Assembly (NCBI GenBank): GCA_021234535.1
Contig: CM037841.1
Location: 11,924,825 to 11,988,824 of the forward strand
Reading direction: 5' to 3'
DNA from: Stichopus chloronotus
Lineage: Eukaryota > Echinodermata > Holothuroidea > Aspidochirotida > Stichopodidae
Length of the DNA stretch: 64,000 nt
In this document: positions 13,176 to 26,159 of the stretch, one piece after another
How the letters are laid out: every line of letters begins with the position of its first letter
How positions within the stretch are numbered: the first letter of the stretch is position 1
Notes under the pieces: model-generated
Seen by the model: only the letters and a program-made list of their open reading frames with translations
The model's database searches: none
What the model was told of the DNA's origin: nothing
Translations under genes and position numbers: made by a program

Positions 13176-14159
13176 GTACAGAACGTTAGACATGTTGGTT
13201 AATACTGGAGCATCTACTGCACCTAGTTAGAACAATTGCTTGTGAGGTGACTTGATACAAGATTGACAACGCCTTCAGACAAGCATGTTTTATATCCCTA
13301 TGTCATGAAGTTCTTTTCACCCTATATTACATCACCATGGATCACAGGACCCCTCCCTTCTTCCCAATCAACCAGTTACCGCTCGATGGTTATCATTAAC
13401 TTGCATGGTTAATATTGTTTTGCGCCTATTGAGAAAAGAACAGCAGTATCTCTTACTGCGTAGGAACTGGATAAAAGGTGAGAACAAAATGGCGCTTGCG
13501 AAAGCGTAGCACAGAACTGCACTCAATAAAGCTTGATGATATAAATTACAAGCGATATTCACGTGCCCCCGACAAGTAATAAATCAACTCAGAAGATTCA
13601 TCGCACAAGAAAGTTAAATTATGATTTCTTATTCCGACTCTGCTAAAAATATTTATCGAATTATTGACACCCTGTGTATAGTGACGTAAAAGGTTGGACA
13701 TTGTATGCCACATATAAAATAAGTTTGTATACATATATATGTGTAATATATACAGATAGGCTATAGCCCTACATATGCACATCCAAACAGCGTCTAATCG
13801 TATGTTCGAAGAAAAGGATGCTACCATTATCAACGTGCAAAGTATTAAGTGAAAGCGAAGACAAATTTATGGAACCCAGATTCTGCTATCAGAAGATCCA
13901 CGTGTCTTCTCGCCTAATATTTTGGCCAGCTTTTTCCTTGGAACATTTATAAAGTGCAAACCAAGGTTGATAACGCAGTAATTATATTACCAATTTATTC
14001 CTCACCATTTTCTCTATGTATTAGGCATGTGTGTGTGTTCTTTGAAGGCTACTCAGCACGCATGTCAGTTGCCCATGTAGCATTCCATTAAACAGTGGCA
14101 CTTAAAGGGGCTCATTGAATTTATATTGATATGTTTGTGATGATTTTAAAGGATACAAA

Positions 14160-14430
14160 TACATGACCAAGCTTACAATTAGCGTAATTAGTCAAGTTTC
14201 ACATCCAATAGTAATAAAAAGTGTCAATTGTTTTAATTTTTAAACTGAATTGTACTGGATGTGTGTAAATGAATTAGTACTTATGTAAAGTGTCTGGTCA
14301 CAGATTTTTAAAGACCAAATTAAATTGTTGATTACTCACTCATTAATGTTCCTTTGTATATGACACATGGCATCCGGTTAGTTTGACCATTTGTCAATAG
14401 TGCGTGAAGGAAACTTGACAGGTTTAGGAA
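14160..14430 (+). repeat. Dispersed repeat, second copy of 3675-3925
   Basis: It shares ordered blocks with 3675-3925 in the same orientation: CACATCCAATA, AAATGAATT, TGGTCACA, TTAAAT and TACTCACT, at similar spacing. Divergence is high, so the copies are old. Confidence 0.6.
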
Positions 14431-15364
14431 AATTAAGTGGATTTCACAGAATAACTAATGAGGGCGATATGGTATCTGTGAAAATTGTTACATGATTTGT
14501 GTAGTTTCTCTGCAAGACTAGCTCTCCATCCAACCGGCAGGTCAAAATGGCAAGAAACAACAGTAAAGTACTTTAAGAAACGTGAAGCAATTAACCTATG
14601 ATTCCCTTTAGTTAAAGACTCAATATGGAGTCGTAATGAAAAATTACTATTTGTTCCGACTTGTGATATCCACTTCCCAATCTTACACAGTCAGTGACCA
14701 AACCTTCTGTTCAAATCAATTTGTCGTCCAGACATCTTCTTTTATTTTCTTCAATTTATCTGTGTGATGTAACACAGAACGTCTTTTATTTTCTTTTATT
14801 TATCGATGTGGTAAAATATATAACAATCCCAAGAGATCGATGATTCAAAGCTAAAGGAGAACCCCGAAACTAGAATTTACGGGCGTTAATAGTTGCGCAT
14901 GTACAATACTGGATTGTACTGAAAAAGGAGTATCGCAAGTGGCAGAGTACACGCCTCAAATTCAATCAAATATTACTCCCTTTGACGAGTCTCGGGTCGC
15001 ATTATCATTTGCCCAGCCGAAGGCAACTAACAGACGAATACAGCCAGTTCTCGTTAGAGATATGCGGCCGTACTAATATATTCTACTCATAAATTACAGG
15101 TCCACCATCTTGTTGTGTGTTAGATTTGAACGAAGCATTTGCAATCGCTCCTCCTTTGAAGATCTGTTTGCATTTACCTGGGTGGTCGTATTTCAATTGG
15201 CTGAAAAGAAATGTATACATGAGACCACTCCTTTCGACGGTAACATACCAAATGCTTGGGACTTTTGTTTGAATAAATGTTGATATACGAGCATGAGTGT
15301 ATTCACCAGCTCCCTCGACCAGAAAGCTGATACATTTCTACAGGAAGGAAGTGAAATTTTCCTT

Positions 15365-15960
15365 ATCATCCATAGGAGTCAACACCCTCATCTTACAATC
15401 GCGTTAGGGATCAGCACTCACACTGCAGAGTTGCGAAAGGGATCAACACCCTGATTGTAGAGTTTTTTTTAAGGGATCAAACCTCATAAAAGAGTATAGT
15501 AAAGGATCATCATTCTCATTGTCTAGTCTCTAAAGAAATTAAGACTATCACTGTAGAGCAGTGGTTCTTGACCGGGGGAAAAGTTCCCCCTAGGGGGAAC
15601 TTTTGGGGTTACAGGGGCGAACTTTTGCAGGGGCTTTCAGCCTGATTCCTTTTACAATTTGGGAAATATTCATGAATTTGGGAAATATTCAAGCAGTGTC
15701 AAAAATCCCACTAATAATGTCGTTGGAATAAAAGTTGTTTAGTTTGTATAAGATATGTGATACTCGCATAGTGCCTTTGTTGTCTTTTTTCCTAACTACG
15801 AAAATTATTCTCACTGGAAATCATGTTTTTCTGATATATCTTTCCGGGGGAACAGCCCGATCGGATGATTGGTAAGGGAGAACTGCAAAGAAAAAGGTTA
15901 AGAACCACTGCTGTAGAGTATCGTAAGAGATCAAAAGTTTAAATACTGTCATTGTATAAT
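15365..15960. repeat. Degenerate ~40-45-bp tandem repeat, split by a MITE
   Basis: Units of the form AGGGATCAACACCCTCATTGTAGAG recur from about 15365 to 15558 and resume after 15911. The array is interrupted by the hAT-type element at 15559-15910, which inserted into one unit. Confidence 0.6.
15559..15910. mobile_element. hAT-type MITE with 8-bp target-site duplication
   Basis: The 352-bp element starts CAGTGGTTCTTGACC and ends GGTTAAGAACCACTG, terminal inverted repeats of the hAT CAGTGG type. It is flanked on both sides by an identical 8-bp CTGTAGAG (15551-15558 and 15911-15918), the duplication length made by hAT transposases. The interior has no coding capacity, so it is a non-autonomous copy mobilised in trans. 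A second local inverted motif, AGTTCCCCCTAGGGGGAACT, lies close to the left end. Confidence 0.92.
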
Positions 15961-17233
15961 GTGCGCTTAAATGTTAGTTCGGTTGAAATTTAAAAATTAA
16001 TTGCCAATGTGCCAAAAATTGCTGGGAAATTATGACTGATTGTTCTTGAATCTTCTGGTATTCCATACTTGGCCACGTAACGTTCACCGTCCAATTAAAG
16101 TACAAATACATGATGGACATTTTCCCTGAAGCGGGTCCTCTCCCTAACATTGACTTCCTAACATTAACTGACTGGCCGAGGTTTCAAACGAATTCCAGCA
16201 ATGCGTGAAGGTCGATAAATCCATCATGGTTAGCAGCCACAGCCTATGGACGGGAACACTGTGTACGAAACCATCAGTCAAAGGCCAAGATGAGTTACAT
16301 CTATCTTCAGTAGATGTACGTCGTTAGACAAGACTAGTTAATCAAGACCCCGGAAGCGAAGCCGCGATTTATCTTCGCAGCACCGGCCGAGGTGTAGATA
16401 TATCTCATCTCCTTTCAAATAGCGGCTGAAACATGAATATCACATGAAACCATACTCCATGATCATATACAATTCCACAACGGAAATTGGACAGACATTG
16501 AAAGGTCACCTGGCCATATGGGACGAGGAATGATGTAGTAATTCTTCGTTCTAATCAAAATTATGTGCCCTCATTTTCAAAAGAAAGTAAAGAAGTTGAT
16601 GAAAATCTTTCTTACTTTACTTCAAATCTTGATTTTTTTCTCTTCTCTTCTTTCTTTTTGTCTTTTAGGGTGGAATCTCAGAGCAAATGAGAAGAAAGAG
16701 TGGCGAAAGCTTTGTCGCAACAATCAAGTTCATACCATCCAAATTTTTCAACAACAATACCCGAAAAATGTATAGACCAATATCCAACTGATTACTACGT
16801 TACTTCTGCCAACAGATTTTGTTAAGATCAAAGGACTCTTCCTCATCTTCAGTTTATGATGGTCCGTATATATCAATCAGGAAATGGGTTAGCAGGTCCA
16901 CGATCGGGATCGAACTGATAAATAAAAACTCAACCTTTATTAACTTAGATATACTCCACTTACAATAGTTGGTGTCGTACAAACGGTTCGACAGTTTCAC
17001 TTTTGCTTCAAACAATTACAGCTACAAGATTTAATGATGGGTAACAGATGGTATCATATATGATGCTTATCAACGAATGCATCGGTTTTTCTGAATTCGT
17101 CACTCGTTATTTCTAACACTATACTACATTTCATAGGGCGACATATGACCAAATTTTAATGTTGAACACTCGAATTCCTTGATCTTAGTTCATGTAATAA
17201 GAGGCAAGTTGTTTAAATATTAGGGACGTAAAT

Positions 17234-19470
17234 ATTTGCCCTTAAAGTTTTTAATCAATAAGTAAACAGAATATGAAAAATTGATTTGAAAACACAAGTC
17301 TGTCAAAGAACGTAACCTGAACTGATCCACCGCGATCAACCTTGATCCTTTGAAGAAATATGAAGTAATCTCTTGTGTTTATCTGTCTGTCAGTCGCACC
17401 GTCTATCTGTGTTTAGGGGAAGTAAATACTGATGAGGAAAATGAGGAGCAACAGAAATACTTGATCATTAGAGACATCTGATCGAAGTGATATAGTCACA
17501 TGACCGGAAATGAATGAACAGACATGCCGACGTTACAACGGAATTGCCAAACCTCTTTAATGAGAAAGTGAACTAAAAGGGAACATTCCTGTCCTGTATC
17601 TTCGACTCAACTCTTAACATTCATCAAAAGTGTAAGAATTCGATACATTGACAAGAGAAACAAAGAGAATAGCAGTGAGGCAGGGGCGGGGTGGGCTGAT
17701 AAGACGGAATATCGTCAATGACATGAACAAACACAAAATTCGACCATTAGTTTAATACGTCAACGTAGACAAAAGTGTAGATTGAACATAGAGACAACAC
17801 TCAGTCGTTTTGTTGTCTCATTTATACCAAACCGGGAAACTGTTATCAATCCGGATTTAATTTTGCAAAAGGGAGATACTTGCCTCCAACGCAAACAGCC
17901 GTTTACCTTTATGTAATAGCCTATAGTGGTGTCTTGTATCAAAATATGAAATTGCAGGCCCAGTCCGACTACTTACAAATAGACTTGATATATGATCACA
18001 AAGCTGCAGCGAAAATGTCAAATATTCAACGCCTTATGCAACTTAAATTATGTGTTACTTATTTTGTAAACCAGGTCACTTTAGGCGACATCACAAATAA
18101 TCATCTCCTTCAGAATTCTCTAGGACATCTGCTTTGACTATATATGTTCGACACTTTATGAAAACAACATCAATATCAGAATAAAGTTATAAGGCACAGA
18201 ATATTTTCAACGTAATTGTACGTGATATTTGATAATGACTTCCAAATTATCTCCCGCTTGAGTTTTTTACTGACTGTTTGGAGAAGATAAATTGTTTTGT
18301 AAGCAGCATGGTCTGTCGAAAGTCCTTGGTTTACTAAAAGTAATAAACTCGGAATGCGACAATAGTTAAAGGCTTTATTTTTTATCTTGGGTAACATTCC
18401 ACGCCGTATAACGTAAATATACTCATTGCGCTGATGTGTTTACTTAATAACATATTTTAATCCCAGAAAACATGGATGACGCAATTCAACTAATATAATG
18501 AAAAATTTACAAATTATGGCTGACAGTTAGAGATTGAATGCTTTCTCGACTAAGCTCGATTAAATTGATTTTCTGTCCTGACAATGTAGAGATCAAATGG
18601 ATGTATATCGGCATATCTATTCTATGCAAATGGAGCCTGTCAGTACTGACTAATGTTATGCTATTGATCTCGCTATTTGTAATAGACACTTGTCTCTAAC
18701 GATCTTTTCATTTGTTCTTTATTTACATCTTGTACGAAAATCGAAGAGAGGGAGTAGAAGTTTGTCGCAAAAACACAACATAAAAATGATAGAGCATAGT
18801 AAACAGAATGGTGAAGCCACAAAAAAATAAATATATACATAGCTTGAGTAGAACGAGGAAAATCGATAAAAAAAGTAATGGCGTAGACTTTAGTATTCTA
18901 ATGTTTATTTCGCATAAAAACTCGTCAACTTGCACAGTAAACGACGCAATACCTGCGTAGGACTAAAGAACACATGGACTGCCATATCAATTTGTGTTGC
19001 CAACCGGACTATACAAGTTCCTACATCTAATTTCTAAGCGTTCGATTGTTGTCATAATCCGAAGAGGAGAAAGGTGTGGATGAAATCGTGACGTTTTGGT
19101 TACATGGCTTAAAGTTAGCAGAAAATCGTTGTTTCTTTTTTATCTACCTTGCGATTAACATTTACCTTTTTACTCTTAGTGTGCCCTCTTAATTTATTAT
19201 GTCAGAGTCTATTCTGCGGTGTGGGACTTTCAAGAGACTTTAACGGAAATGAAACTTATAGTCTTCAGTGTAACTCGCCTCAGACAAATAAACACAGGTA
19301 GACGGTGCGGCTGACAGACAGATAAACACATGAGATTACATTATATCACTTTTAAGGATCAAGGTTGATCACGATGGATCAGTTCAGGTTACGTTCTTTG
19401 ACGGACTTGTGTTTTCAAATCAATTTTTCATATTCTGTTTGCTTATTGATTAAAAACTCTAATAGCAAAT
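17234..19470. mobile_element. 2.2-kb element with ~180-bp inverted ends
   Basis: The arms at 17234-17416 and 19289-19470 are inverted copies with only scattered mismatches. The best block includes TTTTTAATCAATAAG, AAAACACAAGTC and AACGTAACCTGAACTGATCC, and the inner end holds a CTGTCTGTCAG motif. The 1.9-kb interior is AT-rich and carries only short hydrophobic ORFs without recognisable domains. This is typical of a non-autonomous DNA transposon or foldback element. No clear target-site duplication was found, so the exact ends and superfamily are open. Confidence 0.7.
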
Positions 19471-22400
19471 GAATTTTCTCTTCTCTCGCTGCTTTGTAGA
19501 ATGAGAGAGGAGAAAACGTGAAGTATGGAAACTGTAAAAGTAGCAAAGGTAAATATAAAAATAAGATGTTTGTGCAGTATATGGAAGGCGGAACGACAAA
19601 CTTCTTCCTAAAAACATAAGCTTTCAGATTTATCCTTAAAATATCCACTTAGTCTACTCTCATAATCATGTTCCTGAGCTACATGTATGTCCAAGATTCG
19701 TTACAAACTAGCCCGTCTCATTGGCTTTCTATGTTATTTTTCCTGCATGTTTATCACACACTAAAAATCGACATCATGCGGTTAGATCTCAGCAAAGGTT
19801 TATTGTACATAGTGAGTTGTATATAGTAAGTTTTTGGTCTCAATTTAAATTATTCCTGTAGTGGGCAGATACGTATGGTGGATATCCTGTAATTATCTGC
19901 AGAGTACAAAAACTATGTATGTAAATCCTTTATATGCTTATAGTGAATTACACAAGTACGTTAATCTAGTATTCAGATCTACATCATGACAGCAATTCAT
20001 ATACCGCCAAATTGTAAAATAAAGTTTGCGATGAAAGGAAGGAGCGAAAGAATGCTACATGCGCTCGAATTTACGACCAGGTGACATTCTGATGTATTTC
20101 GTAACCAGAGATACGTTGATCACTTGAAACCACATGCATAAAGTTAAATTTAGAGATTTTCTACATTCCCTAAAAAGTTTATTCCGAACGCAATTTTCCC
20201 TCCATTTTCCATTAACCGGATTGACTCCAGGGACGTCTTTAGATTTCGCTTAGCATAAGCCTCGGTCGTCGAGACTAAATCTTCGAGAAGATATGCGTCT
20301 TACAAGAACAGAAATTCATGAAACCGTTTTCAGAGCAACATCGAATGTGATATCATGTCCCACGTGTGTACCTAAAAAGACGGCTGAATTTTAAAGAGGC
20401 CGGGTGCGGAGTTTCTCAGTGTGAAGTGTGCGGCCAAGCAAAATAATCGCATTGCCTAGGGATATATCTGGAATTTTAAAATTTGTATAGCTGTCACTAA
20501 AATGTTGAAACGATGATTTTTCTTTCTTTTTTTTTGTCGCCGAGGCATGCATTGCTCCAACAAAGCAGGTACAACAAACAGAGATATATAAAAAAGGCAA
20601 AAGTTAAAAGGTTGAAATGTCATGTCCAAAAATTTAGTAAGTCTGTTAATTGGACCACTCCCACAATTTGGGAATATAAGTGGGTTTCAGTTTGTAAACT
20701 CTGCCACTTGATTTCAAACTTTTCGTCTAAGAATACGACAAAAGTTCGAAATACGATAAAGTAGTGGTTGGCAGTCTTCATTCAAAGCAATGGGAAATAT
20801 ACTAGTAATGGATATTCAGTTAGTCAAAACAACTGATCACTGACGGAGCAATCACGTGATGAGTCCTTCGTTTCACCAAATACTATTCCCGATACCGACC
20901 AAGAAGGAGTATGTTTTTCATGTACCAATGAGATCGTTACTGTTGCATATTCAATATGTAGGCGCGTATAGTATGAACTGTTGATTTTCAAATATGATTT
21001 CTGTTTTATATTGTTTCCATGACACTCCAGCTGCTTTCCAAAGTAGTTACTACATGTCATTTTCGTTCAATGAAAGACGTTTTCCGTCCATGAAAAACCT
21101 TCTGTGTGCTTTTAAAAGTAAAGTTTAGATCACACATATCGTTCTACTGTTTTTTTTTTCTCAGTACACACGCAATCTCTTTAACTTGTCTAATATTCAG
21201 TCTTCAGAGCCCGGCTTTTGGAATATTTTTCTAACGTTGTCAGTTGATTGTGACTGACTGCTTGCGTAGGTCTCAAAAACTTCAAGGATGTTTACAAAAT
21301 CTCTCCACAACAAACTCTGAAGGTGTTCGAGACACGAGGCTGCATCGCGGGGAATTATCTTTTAGAAATTTAGCATTCTACCGTATGCCTTTGCAAAATT
21401 TCGAGATAACTGCTATTTTTCATACTAGGAGGGAGTGATTACCAATAGAATAGGTATCCTCATTCCATTTCATAATTTCTCCACATCTAAGTGGTATCAT
21501 AACTGCATCATCAATTCACTAGACCCTAGATGTGAAATTGCTCACTAACCTCAACATAAAATATTCGTCATTATATTAATCAAAACATTTTATTTATGCA
21601 TAACATATTTATGCTCTTCTTCGTCGCTTGTCCTTGACGATAAATTGTTGACCTAAATTTCATTCACTAATTACAAATTTATTTAAAACTTCGCTTTTTG
21701 CAAGTATTGAGAATGGTAGGATACATCATAATTATGCATTTTAGAGCATCTACAGTAATTCATTCTACCACCTCGTTTAAACGTAAGTCTATAGAAGTGA
21801 ATCTGCGCACCACGTTTGACCCATGTAGACATCAACATGTAACTAGAGCAGACTCATGTCTCTACTAATTAGTAGATTTTTCAAGAGACTTTTAATGGGA
21901 TTTGTACACATAAGCGTAAGGGGCGAGAAGGATTGGATTATATATCCCATACTGGCAAAAAGTGGATCCATTAGGGCAAATGAGACAGCCAAGAAAATAA
22001 ATTGTCTTTTATTTCGGGCCATAACTTAGACCTTGCGGAGTCTTGGAATGCCACTTCCGGCGATCAATAAGATCAAATTTTGTGGTACGCTGTACGCGCC
22101 AACTGATGGTGGATATTCCGTTTAGATATTGTTCCACAGTGGTCATTCCCATCCCCGTCCAAACATCCCGTCTGCTCTACAAAGCCATACTGCAGTTCCG
22201 TATCAATTTGGTCCCTGGACGTTAAAGCAATAACCCTTGTGACGCTACTGAAGCCATAGTAAAAGTTGAGTCTAAAAATTCAGGCAAATTCTAAAGTCGA
22301 GCCCTCCCCCCAAACATTAACCCCCATACGACTGTTTGAGTACTGAATATCGTTGTCAGTTTACGCCTACAAAAGATTATGACATCATACATTTTAACGA

Positions 22401-25400
22401 AAGTAAAGCACTGTCACAGTTTAACACTTTTCGAACAGAGTAACTCTCTTTTCGTGCTTACCCATAAACATATGGACAAGCAGCGATGCGGGATATGAGC
22501 TCATCCAGCGTGGACGTACATCTATGTAAACCAAGCTTCTTTTACCTCCAGTGATCTCTATATTGTATAAAGTGTTCACATATGCGTGGAGATATTTAAT
22601 TATTTTCAATCTACATTTATTTGATCTTTTCCTTTACAATACATGTGACTGGTCTTTGCAAATTTTCTATTTTGCTCTCCTTGAGTACAAACTGAATATG
22701 AGAGGTTACAAAGAAATCAAATTAGTTGTCAATACAGGGGAGAAAGCATGTAATTGATTTCTGACATCACGTTACATAGAGCAAGTCCAACTTGGCAGGA
22801 AAACGTGCCAATGTAATTATACGATGTCCTTATTCTCTGCAAGCGACACTATAGGAAAACGGTTTCATCAGACTACGGGGTCATAAAATAATTATTTTAC
22901 ATAATTTTCAGTTAACGATTCCTACAAACTATTGCACACTACTATCCCCCCCCCCCCTTCGCAATGAGGTGTCTGTTGCAAAATGTCTTAGCTGTCAATA
23001 ACAACATGTCTACCGAAGATAACATCAGCTTCCGCACGAGTTTCCAACAAGACGATGACGTCAAAATAACGAATGTTATATACCTCGGAAAATTATCCCT
23101 GTTGTTGCTAAATAAGAAGAAGTATTTAATAATCAAATACAAACAATATATGGGATCAAACAATGAGCAAATTACTGGGCGAGCAATTGTTTCGCTTTTG
23201 TGCGCAGCGCAGATACATCGTAAAGCAGAGAATACACAGCAAGACGACTGCATGTGTAAATGCATGGTTTAATATACGAAATAGCGCTGTGTGCTACCAA
23301 ACGGAATAGAATCGTCAGCCAAACAGATTTCTAACGTAATTCTAAGTCTTCTTCAATGCTTTATCACAGAAGGATGAACAGAGAGAGAGAGAGCGTGTGG
23401 GTTCTTACTGATAAAATAAATGACAAAAAATGCACGTTGCTGCTTTAGAGAGGCATTTTTTTTTAATTTTCCGACTTCTCCAGTTTCCTAATATAATTCA
23501 CATAGTAATGACAGATGGTCCAACTAAGAGGATCCCACGCGAGGTATACATATTACATTTATGACAGATTAATTAAATATCATTACGTTTTTTTTTAATT
23601 TAGACACTTTTCCTGACACTAGACCAGACACTCTTCACATTAGTACTACCTTATATTTTCACCTTATCACTACTGTCTACATTAGCACACAACCAAAACA
23701 AGTCTAAGGCACAAACCCAAATTTTTAAATTAGTCATAAATATTTGATATGGAACTAAACTTTTTATGTTAATTACAAGCATTGGCATTTGTTACATTCT
23801 TCTTCAAAGTTCACAAACATATCGATGTGCCGCCTTAACGTCCGTGGCGTTGAAAAGGGAATTAAATATGTAAGAGGACGTGTGGAAGGATATTTGATCT
23901 GTTTGGTGCAGACTGTCCATACCCATGGGGCGAACAGTATCCCTTTACATATTTACATCTTTGACAGTCTAGCGTATGCCACTGGCGTCAGCAAACGGCG
24001 AAGAAAACATAAAATTAGAATTAAAATAACAGAAATCCTTCTCTATGCAAAAGATTTTTTTTCAGAATCCTCTCACATTCAATTTTCAAATCTACAATTC
24101 CACATGTTGGGTGTTTGCTTTTGGTTGTTGCACTAAAACTATGAGTTTATTTACTTGTTATTCGAGGGACTACTAGTGACGTCAAACTAATTTCAATGAA
24201 AGTTGCCATCGCAAATCCATATCCCACTTGAAATTGCATACGTTTTTTTCTTCTTGTTTCAGATATGAAGACAATTGTTCTAGATGTTTTTTTCTTAAAA
24301 AAAAAAAAAACAGATGATAGACAAATAGGACAGAAGCAATGCACAAAACTCCTATGCATAACAACGATATGTTTAGAAACAGCCAATCCTCACATGATAC
24401 CATACATGATCAGGTTTCATTTAAGGAACAAACCCTAACCATGATGGTACCTCTCGACATCACCTAATGTTCTATCATGCAGAAAAGGATTTTCTCGAGA
24501 CATGATTTTAGCACATTATGGGAATTCTGTGTGGACAAGGTGTTTAGAAAATATTTCAAAAGCCGAGTGGTATCTCATCTACCTACCTCGAGATGTCGGG
24601 GTAAAAATACAAACTGCTATATTTGAAGAGAAATTTTTCCTCTCTTTTGCATAAAATTTTGTGTGTCACCTTGGCAATGTTGTCCGAACACTCTTAAGTT
24701 ATTTGTATCTAAGTAATGCAAATTTATAAAACAAAATAACAATAGTACATAATAAGAGGATCATTCAGTGTTTTACAATTTTAGCAACTTTAAACTTCTG
24801 GTCACTTCAAATAATGATATGTATGACAACAATAACACGACGATAGCTTATGTATCACAGACACAACCAATGTAATAGTGTTGCATTGCTGAGTTGGTAT
24901 ATTGCTTTCAGATCAAGGAAAGTTAATAAGAATATACAATGATATCGAAATTATTTGAAGAACACATTTGGATTAATTTTGTCCTCCCTGTACCAGTTTA
25001 ATGTAGTTTATTACATTTTCAAAATAAACAAAATACAAAAAAGAGGGCAATCCACGGAATTGCACGTCTCATCGCCGTCAAAGTTGATTTTTAGGCCTAC
25101 ATTTGAAATTCACCGCAATTGCTTCTTCTACTACTGCATGTGCATAAAGAAGTGCTGCATAATGCTACAGTAGTTTAATTCACACCATCGCCTAGGTCAC
25201 TGACAGGGAAAAAAACAAACACAAGGTTTTTCAGTGTTTTTGCCTTGACAGGGTTGAGCACTGATCAACATAATTTAATATTTTGTCCCAACTGTCTGTC
25301 GCACAAGCTGAATGACCTTGGCGTAACTTCAACTGATTCTCCATACTAACAGTTCACATAAAGTTGGAGAATTTTATACCAAACATACAGATGGTCGCGT

Positions 25401-25499
25401 GTAATTTTATCAAGAAGATAAAATGGTGAACCATGAGTCTGACCGACGTGAATGACACAGCTGAAATAGGTCTACTGCAAGCAGACAGAATTAAGTGAT

Positions 25500-25810
25500 A
25501 TTAGTGGTAACTAAATTCGTCAATGACACAGGCCTTTCCCATGTCAACATATTTCAAGCACATAAATTTACCACAGGAGGACCTAGTTATGCCAAAATTA
25601 TTGTTAAGCTTAACTTACAGTTACACTAAAGTTAGTCTACATTAATTCAATCGTTGCCTAGGCTATTGGAATGGATGTTAACCCATACATTTACCACAGG
25701 ACTTGGTTCTGCTAAAACTACTGTTTGGCGTAAAACGTCTGGTCAAAGGGATGTCCAGTCACATCTGCTACTGTTAGGGTAGGGTTAGGTTTAGAGGTTA
25801 GATACTCAGA
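25500..25810 (+). repeat. Local duplication and TTAGGG-like tract
   Basis: Two related segments of about 140 bp share ATTTACCACAGG followed by GCCAAAA or GCTAAAA and a TTGTTAAG or TGTTTGGC motif (near 25565 and 25690). A short GTTAGGGTAGGGTTAGG tract begins at about 25777. It resembles telomeric sequence but is too short to be a telomere relic with confidence. Confidence 0.4.
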
Positions 25811-26159
25811 ATCAATGTTCGCTCACCATTCACCAGTACAGTCTGAGTAGGGTGTAGGAGCGTGGATAGACGTCTGTGGTAATATATGCATACCTATACA
25901 AAGATATACTGAAGCAACCAGTCACAAGGCTAGTCACTATGCTGTAAGTGTAACGCTTTAGGTTAGGACACCAGGGCTTAAGAAATCTGGCATTCAACGA
26001 CCATATACTGTGGGATGTAGCCTGCTGGAACATGGTTGCACTTCATGGGGTTGCCATGGGAATACAATGCTGTATCTACCTACGTAGGCCTAGCTACCAA
26101 TGCTGATAAGTGATATAGAATACCTGTATGTTACTGCTAAAATCATAATAGTTCTGATG

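Noticed and set aside
16563..16775. Short ORF with a hydrophobic, signal-like start (MKIFLTLLQILIFF)
   Set aside because: The hydrophobic part comes from a TTTCTT-rich tract. The remainder lacks cysteines or processing sites that would suggest a secreted peptide.
16895..16920. AGTTCGATCCC on the minus strand as a second pol III B box
   Set aside because: No A-box-like sequence lies at the right distance upstream, and the surrounding bases do not resemble a tRNA.
22942..23272. Overlapping ORFs of 107 (minus) and 102 (plus) codons
   Set aside because: Neither shows a known motif. The start of the plus-strand ORF abuts a C run, and a reading on both strands suggests chance openness.
23789..24136. 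115-codon plus-strand ORF
   Set aside because: No domain or splice context; ordinary amino-acid composition for random AT-rich sequence.
25777..25795. GTTAGGGTAGGGTTAGG as an interstitial telomere
   Set aside because: It is too short and irregular. Similar CCCTAA-like fragments occur near 27765 and 35050 within ordinary repeats.
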